Shown here: positions 34,501 through 46,900 of the stretch, in pieces
How positions within the stretch are numbered: position 1 is the first letter of the stretch
How the letters are laid out: each line of letters starts with the position of its first letter
NCBI GenBank assembly: GCA_028829895.1
Contig: CM054178.1
Span: 68,663,835-68,727,834, forward strand
Direction: 5' to 3'
DNA: 64,000 nt
DNA from: Sinotaia quadrata
Lineage: Eukaryota > Mollusca > Gastropoda > Architaenioglossa > Viviparidae
Translations under genes and position numbers: made by a program
The notes under the pieces: model-generated
What the model was told of the DNA's origin: nothing
The model's input: the letters and a program-made list of their open reading frames with translations, nothing else
Database searches by the model: none

Positions 34501-35804
34501 TTCTGCCCTCTCCCCCACCCACATTTCTTTCCGTCACTCTACGTTAATTTGACATTTATGATGGAAGCAATGATGGCTGCCGGCGTCTTCTTGTTCTTGA
34601 TGACAATTATGACGTCTCAACTTTGGTTTAAATTCACGCGATGGCTTCTCGTGGACGAGGTTTTCAATACTTTGATTTCAGTGTTTTAGCGAAGTGTTGA
34701 CTGTAATTGTCATCATCATGTCATTTTTAGTAATTACAACATGAGGAGTACTGTAGTACAAAATAAAAGCTTTACTAGGAGTAACGGAAATGGCTGTAAT
34801 AAGAGGAGTAGCAGTAGTAAGCAGCAGAAGCAGTAGTAGCAGCAGAGGTAGCATTAATAGTAGCAGCAATAGTAATGAAGGAAGTAGTAAGAGAAGTATG
34901 AAGAGAAGAAGGAGGAAGAGGAGTAGCATCAGTAGAAGTAGTAGCAATGGGCATAATGGTACAAGTGAGAGTAGAAGAAGTAGCAGTAGCTGTAGAAGTA
35001 GATGTAATTATTGTTGTGGACGAAAGAGAAAAGGAAATAACTCTATACAGCAAAGTTTCAGGTTATTAAGTGGAATGACATATCATTGTAATACTTTAAG
35101 ACTAGAGTACTAAGCATGCTGGTGTTTCAATTTTTTTTATTTAGTTTTAATTTTAGATAGATAGACAGACAGACAGACGGACGGACGGACGCATAGATAG
35201 ATAGATAGATAGATAGATCATCTATATGATACGATTAAGAAAAGTCATGCTGAACTATTTATTGTAAAACAGTAAATTAAATGTCTTCATGCGCTTCGGG
35301 AAACCTTTCCAATGCAAACAGCCGTGTACGGTCGATCAGGGTACTATGGGTGTGACAGAATCAGACGGCGCGTTCCACTTCGCATGATTAAACCCACTCC
35401 GTGATCAATGAAGCATGGAGACCATCAAAGCGATCCCGTTGTATCAACGACTGAAGACAAAACTGTTTTTCCCTTTTCTCAGTTTAGGGTAGTGTAAACA
35501 AAACTCCGCAAGCCTAACTCATACCAGTTTGTCTACACCAACGGTCACAACAGAAGACGTACACCAACGGTCACAACAAAAAGTACAACTGCAACGACTT
35601 CGAACAATACTGACTGACAGGTACAAATAATTAGGTTCATCTGGATTGACTGTACATTCACTTGCTGAATCTTTCATAGCCAACAAAGGTAGGTACATTT
35701 TGGTTTATTCTGTATTTAGCCCACCCTTTTCTTTTGCTCTGTGATAGAAGTTTCTTCACAATGTTCTCGATTTACACGACTTAAAAACTCGTATGAAACT
35801 GAAA

Positions 35805-36325
35805 GGTGTCGTTCTGATAGGGCCTTTGTTTTACATCTTTGTCTTTACTGTCAGTTAGTTTTTGATAGGGCCTTTGTTTTACATCTTTGTCTTTACTGTC
35901 AGTTAGTTTTTGATAGGGCCTTTGTTTTACACGTTTGTCTTTACTGTCAGTTAGTTTTTGATAGGGCCTTTGTTTTACATGTTTGTCTTTACTGTCAGTT
36001 AGTTTTTGATAGGGCCTTTGTTTTACATCTTTGTCTTTACTGTCAGTTTCTGATAGGGCCTTTGTTTTACACGTTTGTCTTTACTGTCAGTTTGTGATAG
36101 GGCCTTTGTTTTACATGTTTGTCTTTACTGTCAGTTAGTTGATGATAGGGCCTTTGTTTTACATCTTTGTCTTTACTGTCAGTTTCTGATAGGGCCTTTG
36201 TTTTACACGTTTGTCTTTACTGTCAGTTTGTGATAGGGCCTTTGTTTTACATGTTTGTCTTTACTGTCAGTTAGTTGATGATAGGGCCTTTGTTTTACAT
36301 GTTTGTCTTTACTGTCAGTTTCGTT
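35805..36325. repeat. 42/48-bp minisatellite, about 11 copies
   Basis: The unit is GATAGGGCCTTTGTTTTACA, TCTTTGTCTTTACTGTCAGT, TAGTTTTT; a shorter 42-base form is interspersed. The period keeps a spurious frame open. It is intergenic, about 1.6 kb before gene 2. Confidence 0.93.
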
Positions 36326-37326
36326 ATTGGGCGTACGTGTAGTTACGTATTTGACATAACGATAAATGTCGTGTTAAGGATAAGACTTTGAATTACTACA
36401 TAACTGAACAAATATAACCAATGTAGTAAGCTCATTATATTATAATTTAGTTGTGTTTTGTAGCGTTCGAACAACTTCATGCATCGTATCATAAGCGAGG
36501 AGAAATTGTTAACTAGTTGGTCTACATATTAATTGTCAGTGGCTTCATTAAATCATAGCAATCGGTTATTATGCATTAGTACTCACAACTCCAGCCCCGA
36601 TTATGTACACAAAACAACTATGAAACGAAAATGAATAATAAATCAGGCAAGATACTAAAAGAACAATTTAATACGATCGGGTAAGTCATTGAGTAGTGAT
36701 TGTTTGCTAACAACAGTAAGGCAACCAGAGTAAGTGTGTACGTACGTAGGTCAGCAAGTAAGTCATAAGTAAGCGAGCAATGGTAAGTGTTCCCGAGGAT
36801 GATTAAACTTAGCGGAGTCTGTAAAGAAGAATGAGAGATTGTTCAGGAGACGATGCAGCCTGAAGATATCGGACTGGTGAGTTTATGGAAGGCTCCTGTA
36901 GCTTCTGTCTATGGCTCAATTTCTGACATGTTTATTGTTCAGTTGCCGACGTGCCAAAGGCTCAGATTGTGGTATGTCTATAGTTCAACTTTTGACATGC
37001 CCATGACAAAACTTGTGATATGTCTATGGTTCAACTTCTGGCATGCCAATTGCTCAACCTGACATGTCTGTCATGGCTCAAGTTTTGACGTGTTTATATT
37101 TCAGTTGTTGGCATGCCGATGACTCAGATTATAGCATGTCAATGGTTCAACTTTGGAAATGTCAATGTTTCAGCTGTTGACATGCCGAAAATTCAGATTG
37201 TGACTTGTCTATAGTTCGGCTGTTGATAATTTTTATGTTTTACTTTTGATGTCTCTGGTTCAGATGTGGTCATGTCCATGGTTAAGCGTTTGACACGTTT
37301 ATGATTAAGCCTTTAACGTCTACTGG

Positions 37327-37396
<70 letters not shown>
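37327..37396. repeat. (TATC)n microsatellite
   Basis: About 17 near-perfect TATC units. They are followed by CCCTTAGTCTTGACACGTTGG, a flank that recurs after a short TATC run at 43110-43190. Confidence 0.93.
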
Positions 37397-37563
37397 ACCC
37401 TTAGTCTTGACACGTTGGGGCACCACTGAGACCTGCTCAATTAATATCATCACTACAGAGCCATTATCCCCTCTAAATTACTTCATTGATTTAAAAACTC
37501 TGTTTGTCGAAAGCGTTTTTAGGAATATGACTGGTGAAACAAGATAAAATCAAAATCTAATTG

Positions 37564-37568
<5 letters not shown>

Positions 37569-37599
<31 letters not shown>
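37569..37599. repeat. (TG)n microsatellite
   Basis: A pure TG run about 300 bases before the gene 2 start codon. Confidence 0.93.
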
Positions 37600-37601
<2 letters not shown>

Positions 37602-37907
37602 CCTGGAAAGTTACCCATTGCTGTCCAAGAGCAGTGTTACCCAAAATAAGTTTTGATAATAAAAGGAGACAATTATGAAATATAATGTTAATAAATATGT
37701 GTGTGTCCATACCCTTATTTGTGTTGTACATATTAGATCTATATATAGATCTAATACATTATTATTGTTATTATTGTGTTCCTGTTCCTGTTGTTGTTGT
37801 TTTTATGCTATTATTATTATTATTATTGCTAACTGTAACTTCCATATACTCCAGAATGGACTTCCATTAAATGTTGCACCGTTAAATACCTTGACACCAC
37901 AAAAGTG

Positions 37908-37982
37908 ATGGCGCGTACAACCCACATCCTATTGACCTTCTTCATTTTGCTAACTCATCTCGTTTTGATCATCGCAACAAAA
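37908..37982 (+). CDS. Gene 2 exon 1: signal peptide
   Basis: The ATG at 37908 has a good context (GTGATGG). It encodes 25 residues: a basic start (MARTTH), a long hydrophobic core (ILLTFFILLTHLVLII) and ATK, ending at phase 0 (AAA|GTAAAC). Exons 1+2 total 256 nt, exactly as in gene 1. An upstream ATG at about 37871 opens a five-codon ORF. Confidence 0.82.
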
Positions 37983-40900
37983 GTAAACAGGGCAGTGTTC
38001 TTAGCTTGTGTCAATTTCTTTTCTGTCTATTTTAACATTTTCCGTCTTTCTTTACTTTATTTGTCTGTCTTTGTGCCCTTTCTTTCTTTCCTTTAATTTT
38101 TCTGTCTGTGCCTGTTTGTTTTCTTTCTTTCATTCATTTCCTCTTTCTGTTTTATTCTTTACCTCTGTGTTTGTTCTTAGCTTGTTTGGTTGTTCTTTCT
38201 TTCTTTCTTTCACTTCAGCATGTTCAATTTTTCTTTAGTTTTCTATTTTTTTAACCACCCCTCTTATTTTATATCTTCTTATTTTACGTTATCTTCACTT
38301 ATCCTTTCTTCCACATCATCATATTTTTTTTAAGTTGTGTCTTCTCTTTCTCCCTTTTTCATTCTTTGCTTCTTCGTCTATTTATTTTTTGTAATTTTTT
38401 TCTTTTTCTCCCGTCTTATACAGATTGCCCAATCAAAATTCCTCTTCTTGTTCTTTTATTGTCTTCCAGTACCTTTTCTTTTTTTATTCTTTTTTTCTTA
38501 ATCCTCACTTGCACTTCTTAATTTTACATTTTATAACTCTTCTATTTCTTTCTTACAGTCCTCTCTAGTCATAAAACCAGCAAAACACTTCTCTAACGGA
38601 TGGGACTGTTATTTTTATCGATCTTCGAATTGTGAGGGTGGTTTGGTGAATATGCAGTTAGTTTCCTGATTAAATGTACTATGAAGCAAAAATATGAATT
38701 TCTAAATAAATTCCTTAAATTTCTCATTTCAGCCTGACTTGTCGGTACCGACCCCGGTTGTCACTGTGAAAGAATTAGAAAATCGACAGATACCTTTGAC
38801 CTCTGACATTTCGTGCTCCGATTCCGACGGCAACCTGACCCGAGTATACCGAAAGAGTATTTCCCCCAATACACCATGCGGAAGCTGCTTTCCAATATGG
38901 CCGTGCAATCCTGGTACGATCCTTATGAATTCCTTATAAAATACATCATCCTATTAAGTTTATTTGTCATAATTTTGTTAATATGTTAGTCCCTGATAGA
39001 TTACTGCACAATCGAGTCATCGTCATCATCATTGTCGTCGTCATTGTCGTCGTCATCATTGTCGTCATCATCATCATCGTCGTTATCATCAACAACAGCA
39101 GCAACGTCATCATCATGAACATCATTTTCAACGTCATCATCAACAACATCGTCATCATTAAACCAACAGCTGAAGAAAAAGAAAACGTATTGTCAACATC
39201 CACAAAACATATTCTCATCACCAATAGTCATAATAGTTATTGCTGTATTGTAGTGCTTGTGTTATTTTTTAAACAGCAATAGTAAATAATGATGAAAGGT
39301 TGTATGATCGAGAAAATGTCAAAGTAGTGCACAAACGTTTATTAATACAGTCAGTCTGAAACAACATCGTTTGGTTTGTCGTATGTACACACATGCATTC
39401 AGAACAAAAAAAAAACTGTCCACTGTTACTACGATCCAATCATATCTTCACCTCGTAGGTTATTCACGGTTGGCAGGCCAGTCGCACGTGCTTCACGATG
39501 CACGGTTCAAAGACCACCCTCCCGCACAATCTTAAGTGTGATGGTGACAAACAGACAGACTAATTTTGGCTAATAACTTCGTGAACAGACTAATCTGGGC
39601 TAATAACATCGTGAACAGACTCAAGAGCCCCATGGTGTTTTAACCAACAATTAACGGAACAAAGACAATTAACGCAGATATGTTATGATAAGAATGTAAA
39701 CAGTGAGATGAATAAAAATTAATAAACAATTTATAGTAACAAATAAAACAAAGAATAAAACAAGAAAGATTTTATGTATGGAACAGCCTCATTAACTCTA
39801 TGTATGGGTAATAACTTTCGCCTTTATGCTAATATTACAGCTCATTATAACATGCATTAATTAATCAGTTACTGGCAGTTCTGTTGAGTGTGTGCCAAAT
39901 GTTTATTGTTCAATATGATGTTGTCAGACAATTTACTATAGTAACCACTGAATAAATTCTGAGAGCTTCTCTGTTATGCAAATCAGTAGAGACAAATATA
40001 TGTGTGTCAATATTCCACATATAAATGAATCCTGAATATAATATCTATTAGGACAAGAATTTGCAGTAAGCACAATGCCATGCATTTCTAAAGCACGTGA
40101 TCTTTTGTATCTCTCTATTCAAATAATGATATAAAGCCCTCCCTGGTTTCTACTTAACTCTTTGTATCTAAATCTCTATCAAATAATGATATAAAGCCCT
40201 CCTTGGTTTCTACTTAACTCTTTCTATCTAAATTTCTATTCAAATAACGATATAAAGCCCTCGTTGGTTTCTACTTAACTCTTTGCGGCTTTAATGTTGC
40301 ATTTGATGCACTAGGTTGCTTTCCCTTTTCTGGACAGACATTATCTGCACTTGTCATATGTAAACATTTTTCTTGTGCTAGAAATACGAGAAAGCACTTG
40401 CAATTATCTACCCTAAAACAAAAACGAAAGTCATTTGTCAAGGGACACCAATTTTACTCTCAACCATGGGACTATTCCCATGTTCACATTTTTACACTAA
40501 CTATTGCTGGAATGAAAGAAATTATTAGTACAATTAAATATCAAACATTTACTCTTCTGTTTTTATAGATCTTTTCCTGAAGGCTTTGACTCACAAAATG
40601 AAGAAAATAGAATATCTTCCTTCTATCTCTTTTTCTCTTAGCCCAAAATTGACTGCTCAAGATTTTTTTTACTGTTTCTTTGTGATATGACTTTGACTTG
40701 GCTTTGACTTTATCTTCCATGAACTTTCTTTCTGGTTGAGGATTGCCGGAATAGTGATTTGCATTTCGTGTAATTGATATGCAATCCTGCCTTCTTCATG
40801 TGATAGAATATACTCCCCCCCCCTCTACTGTGCTAAAAATGTGCTCTTTCGTGAAATCTAGGTACACACAGCGCTCAAATGGATTGATCCTATTGTTTAC

Positions 40901-43900
40901 ATTGAATGGTGTTGTGTACTTGATTATTTAAGCAATAGCTGGGTTTACATCTCAGTTCCAGCTGTCATGGGTTTTCCCCTTCCCTATATATTGCCAACAG
41001 TTCTTATGATAAGAGAAATCCTTCCGATCTCCATTTACATCTGTTTCCTGAAGGATAACGGTACTAATCTTCTGATTGACTGGCGTGCACTATGCAAGAA
41101 ATCAAAAGTGAAATTAAATTTTTGGAAATTATGTTTCTGATTTTTAGTACTGTAGTGTGTCTGCCAGGCCAGTTTTTATTCAGATGCATAGCGAAATTAA
41201 ATGGTATATTTTTTTATTCTTGGAGTGGGGTGCATAACAAGTTCCAATTATGTTTATGCAGTCACGTGTAGGTGAAATGGTAGAATTCGTGAAGCACACA
41301 TTCATGTGACACTGCAGACCTTTCAATTCACTCGTGAATGGGCAGTGAATTATATACTGAATTGTAGAGAATGCATCACCTATAGTCTTTATCTGTTTAT
41401 TTATTTCTAGTTTTATAATGCTCCTATAGTCTTTATCTGTTTATTTGTTTCTAGTTTTATAATACTCTTATAGTCTTTATCTGTTTATTTGTTTCTAGTT
41501 TTATAATACTCTTATAGTCTTTATCTGTTTATTTGTTTCTAGTTTTATAATGCTCCTATAGTCTTTATCTGTTTATTTATTTCTAGTTTTATAATGCTCC
41601 TATAGTCTTTATCTGTTTATTTGTTTCTAGTTTTATAATACTCTTATAGTCTTTATCTGTTTATTTGTTTCTAGTTTTATAATACTCTTATAGTCTTTAT
41701 CTGTTTATTTATTTCTAGTTTTATAATGCTCCTATTGTCTTTATCTGTTTATTTGTTTCTAGTTTTATAATGCTCCTATAGTCTTTATCTGTTTATTTAT
41801 TTCTAGTTTTATAATGCTCCTATTGTCTTTATCTGTTTATTTGTTTCTAGTTTTATAATGCTCCTATAGTCTTTATCTGTTTATTTATTTCTAGTTTTAT
41901 AATGCTCCTATAGTCTTTATCTGTTTATTTGTTTCTAGTTTTCTATTGCTCCTATGGTCTTTATATTTTGAACCTTTGGCGCATATGCCACCATGTTAAT
42001 GGTTATGACTATTATTATTTAATCATCCATAGCTAATTACAAGTGATGAGAATCTTAATTTATGCTATTAATAATTCTCCAGAAGACACCACTCGTCTCT
42101 CTCACTTGGCAGATATGTAGGCACTATAAACGTTTTCTCTCTGCCACAACATTAAAGACAAACATTTACCGTCACACAATATTTCCGTAGTTGGAAAACT
42201 TCTTACGAAAAAAGAAGATAAATCCGTCTTTTAATCTTTATTTAACGAGCTTATATTTCTTCTCCAACATAAGATTATCAATATGTTTAAGGTCAATAAA
42301 TATAACAATAAATTTATTAAATCTACAAATATATAACATATGTATATAATCAAAAGAGCATTGACACTTACATCACTTCACAACAATGCTGAATTAAAAT
42401 GGGACAATTGTTCAGTTTACCTTAGCATAGACATAAACAGCCAATTAACATACATACATAACAAGTTCATGGATATCATTACGGAAATAATGAAAGTCAA
42501 TACACATGATGTGTTCAAAAATGGCGGCTGTCACTTGCATATGCTTCACAATCATGCAGTTTGCAACAAGTCGCTGCCTTTCATATTTAAATGCCAAGAG
42601 TCCATGTTTCCCTTTTAGACATGTTACAACTGTTCCAGAATCTTTGATGCACTCACAAGCACACCTGGGAGAATTGTCCTGAACTTTGCAGGAGCTATCG
42701 AGCACATCAGGAGGAATGTTCTCGAATTTTTGTGTGTGTTCACTGGCACATCTTAAAGAATGTTCAAAATGAGCTTCAAGAATTCTCGAGACAAAACTAG
42801 AGTACAAATTCTGCTGTATTGACTCTTGAAAAGAATTCACAGGAATCAACTTATAGCAATACATTTTACTGATACATTGATGACAATGCTAGATCCACAC
42901 ACCAACACGATGAAGCAGAGTACAGAAGTCAGCATAGCCTGACGTGAAGAGAAAAACTAAAAAAGGCCTGCCTCTCTGCAAAATCAAGGCAGCACTAAAT
43001 TTCAGGCATATTTCATCTCTAAACTCCTTTCTCTCTTACAAATATTCTCATCTTACAAATCCTAAAACAATTTCGTTAGCCAATACACACACAGCAAAAG
43101 AAATATCTATGTATCTATCTATCCCTTAGTCTTGTCGACCGTTGGGTACCACTGATGACTTAACAACCAGTTTCCTCCATTTCATTCTGTTTTCTGCTAA
43201 TCTTACTAATGAAATAAGGCATTGATCAAATTCACAAGTATAATGTGCAACATTGTCAAATTAGTGAACATAGCAATAATGGTTCAGTTACATATAGCAT
43301 TCTCCAATTCAAATCATAGATTAATAGCAAGCATGTACGAAATATTCTAAGTCCATTCTGTCCTTATCAGTCAGTTAACTCATAAGCTAACAATCGCCTT
43401 TATGACTCAAGGTATGTTTAACTTTAAAGGAAATTGAAATATAGTACATCTTCAATAGAGAAACCTTTGGTCAATCCACTTTGATTGAGTTGTTATGAAC
43501 AGTTTGAGTCTATTAGTCAGGAAAACTACTCATCCTTTTGAACTGGTTTGGATTGTGTCAGCAATTTTCTAGCATATTCTCAACTCGGGTTGTTTACCCC
43601 AACTCAAAAATATTATTACAGGGAGTGACCAAGATCAGGTCACTATGACAATTAAACAATTAAGTTTTAAAATATGGATAGATAAATTAACTCTACCATG
43701 AACGTGTTATGTGCAGTCGTGTCTAGTATGTCTAGTTGCCCATGTCAGCCGAATGAAGATCTTTCTTGTCTAGTTATTGTTTAATGTGAACAATAACATA
43801 CAGAACAATATCTCTTGCTTATTGTCTAGGGTTTGGTGTGAGTTTGTTTGTTAGTTAGGAGTTTATATAAACTCACATTATTTACTGTGAGTGTCAGCTT

Positions 43901-46900
43901 TTGTAGTAAAACAATGTACAGTTCTTTTTTGTTTGTTTGTTTGTTTCTTTGTTTGTTTGTTTCTTTCTTTCTTCTTTTTTCTTTCCTTCTTTCTACATTT
44001 TTTAATCTTTTTCTTTATTTACGCTACTTTGATGTCTTAGAGAATGAGTATTTTGATGTTTCACAAATAATAAATTTGATACGTTCAATTTAACGCATGT
44101 ACCAAATCTTTGACCGTGGACTCTTCAATTTTTGAGTGGGTTATGTTTTCTTCACAGGATATTGTTTAATGTATGTACCAACTCTTGGAAAAATGGAATA
44201 TAATGTGGCTCCTTCCTACGTCATCTCCCTTGCTTGCACTAACGACATCGAGCCAGAGGATGTGAAGACCATTGAGGTCAGATTGATCGCGAATACCCCA
44301 CCTGTCTTCACAAACCCTCCCAAAAGCTATGGTATGTTTCGTGCATACATTATCGCTCTCTCTCTTCTTTCTGTTCCATAAAAGTGCTGTAATAAACTGA
44401 TAGCCTACATAAATAAGTATGATCAGTAAATGCAAAAAATAATTCAAAGTTTTCTTTAGTATATTTTTAGAAGTTTCTCCACTTCTCTTTATATAATTTT
44501 ACTATACTTTGCAGATTATATTTCAATTGGTATATTTATTTGTGAATAACATTTTTATCTCCTAGATATATACGTTTAACCTAATTTTTATCTATCTATG
44601 TATCTATCTAACTATCTATCTATCTATCTGTCTATCTGTCTGTCTGTCTATCTATCTGTCTGTCTGTTAATCTATCTGTTTCTCTATCTGCATATATGTG
44701 TGTGTGTGTGTGTGTGTGTGTACGTGCGTGCGTGCGTGCGTGCGTGCGCATTTCCTTAATGAAGATTGAACTAATGCAATAATGTGTGTAAGAAAGGTAC
44801 GAAAATGTATTTCTGTTTATGTGGCCCTTTTTCTTGCACAAATCTATCTACTCATGCAGTCGAATCTCTAAATGGCATGATGTCGATATTCTAACTCTGT
44901 AAAACATGATAAGAATAGTAAAAAGGGAAACATTTTACTCCCCCATTCCCCATTAAAAAAAAATTAGTAGAATGTTGAAATGAACGCTGCACATAAATGT
45001 AATAGGACCTCACATGTTAAATCGGTAGTTACCTATTAAACACTAGTCAATAGACTAGCATAACAGCAATTACATTCACTATATTACCAACATATTAACA
45101 GAAAATATACAAATTAAGTTTTTAATAAGCTTTTCCCCATGAATAGCTTAACAATGTGATTTATTATAAGAATGTAAGCTAATTTATTTGCATAAACTTA
45201 GCAATATAAATGATCAACATGTCTAAATTGATTTTCAATGAACGAAAGGAATAGAAAGAAGAGAAATCAAATCTGCAATCATACTCTGCACTCAATCCGG
45301 TGTACTCCATCTACAGTACTGACCAATGTTTCTTTGTTGTTGCTAATGAGTGGGTTAAATTTTTTTAAAAGATTAGAACTCTCATGCTCATTGCTGCATG
45401 TGGACTGCTTTTTTATTTTATAAATAAAACCACAAAATCAGTATAAAGATTTAAATGATTCCCCCCACCTCCAATTGAAATCTATTTGTGCACTATTTGT
45501 TTCCAGGTCACCAAAGTTTATTTATATTTTGCTTTTAAAGTTCTAACTTTAAAATAAAACTACCCAGCCGATAGCATTGGTATATTGACTACTAATTTAC
45601 TTTAAACCTTTTACTAAATAAATATGTATTTTGACTACTAATTTACTTTAAACCTTTTACTAAATAAACATGTATTTTCTCTTCTATTCTTGACTGTGCA
45701 TCGGTTGTTGAGCGAAAAATCGTCTTTAGGTCTTGTGAACTTTCTTATTTCTTTTTTCTCCCTCTTGTCGAAGAGGGAGTAGTTTTGTAGAGGCATACAT
45801 TCTTTATTAACTATTTCAGTCTGGAGCAAACAACTCAGAATTACAGCTGCTATATGAGATTTTACCTATCCACTTTGTATTCATAACCAGAGACAACCAC
45901 AATTACAAAGACACAAACCAAACGCTCTGGAGATTTGATCTATGACGTCAACGCTGATGACGTAGATGGCGATGCTGTCTACTATACAATGAGCATGGAC
46001 CCGACTTCACGCAACTTTGAGATTGCGTCTGGTACGACAGTCAATTTATACTCTATATCTGATAGTACAAATTTTGAGATAGCGTATGGTACGACAATCA
46101 ATTTATACTCTATATCTGATAGTACACATTTTGAGATAGCGTATGGTACGACAATCAATTTATACTCTATATCTGATAGTACACATTTTGAGATAGCGTA
46201 TGGTACGACATTCAATTTATACTCTATATCTGATAGTACGCATTTTGTTTAACTTATAAAGCAAGAATATTTCAATTTGAGACACATAATTATATAGGTG
46301 CAAATTTTAAAGCAACATTAATTATTTTTCTTATAATCTTCACTTTAACTGTTATATATTTTTAATTAATCCATTAAAATGTTGTCAAATTTAAGAAATA
46401 TTTATTAGAACAGTTCTGTTACTACTACTACTACTAGTAGTAATCAAAGGACACCGGACACCTTAGCACAGTACAATTATTGCACATACAATACACATAC
46501 TCTAATATGCAAACTTCTTAAGCGCACAAGAAAACTAAAATTAGCTGAACGAATACAGCTTAAATCGGCATGCTACATTGCAATATATGCTCATGTCTGT
46601 ATTTACAAAAGAAAAATCCAAATAAAATTAAATGCGAAAAAAAATTACAGTTGGAGTCATCAATGATACAAAAGAGACAGAGCTACACTTGATGCTGGAA
46701 TAAAAAGTGTCTTACGAGCACTCTCTAAAATGTATCGTATCGTTAAGGACAGCACATTCCGGGTAGATGGACCATGATAAACTAAGAAACGTTCACCGAA
46801 CGACATACGTCGCCTTGGGTTGTCGAAAGTGTGTGTATGATGATGAACGACAGTTCTAGCAGGGATGTAGGCATGTTTGAGATCAGACATATAATTAGGG

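Larger units (their letters stand above)
26170..37907. other. Intergenic region between the two cadherin-like genes
   Basis: No gene was recognised. Contents by position: tandem TATTGTTACGAATAGTTACT repeats (26310-26525), triplet repeats (27480-27780), TG/GA tract (28495-28570), a 230-base tandem duplication (28649-29060), a full-length dispersed repeat (29930-31530), a C-rich stretch with two diverged copies of a TATTCTGGGGAACC block (31600-31950), TG-rich (32800-32990), CT-rich (34410-34510), AGT/AGC triplets (34785-35010), GATA/GACA (35155-35218), a 48-bp minisatellite (35805-36325), degenerate ATGGTTCAACTTTTGACATG units (36880-37300) and TATC (37327-37396). The final kilobase should hold the gene 2 promoter, but no convincing motif set was seen. 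Confidence 0.6.
38914..44157 (+). other. Gene 2 intron 2
   Basis: 5.2-kb intron, the largest in the window. It holds ATC/GTC triplets (about 39018-39150), a 31-base doublet (39568-39618), three copies of a 60-bp unit (40125-40285), a 44-bp minisatellite of acceptor-like units (41385-41955), a near full-length dispersed repeat (41975-43700) and a TTTG/TTTC-rich tract (43925-44010). The rest is AT-rich with nothing recognised. Confidence 0.7.

Noticed and set aside
34790..35113. Ser/Arg-rich open frame that looks like an SR protein
   Set aside because: Made of interrupted AGT/AGC triplets with opposite-strand frames also open; no splice sites or paralog.
41385..41955. CRISPR-like regular repeat spacing
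   Set aside because: The units are contiguous, without unique spacers. This is animal DNA and the array is a minisatellite.
42445..42864. 139-codon minus-strand open frame
   Set aside because: Lies within dispersed repeat E over its internal tandem units. The other long copy (D) does not keep it open, so it is not a conserved element protein.
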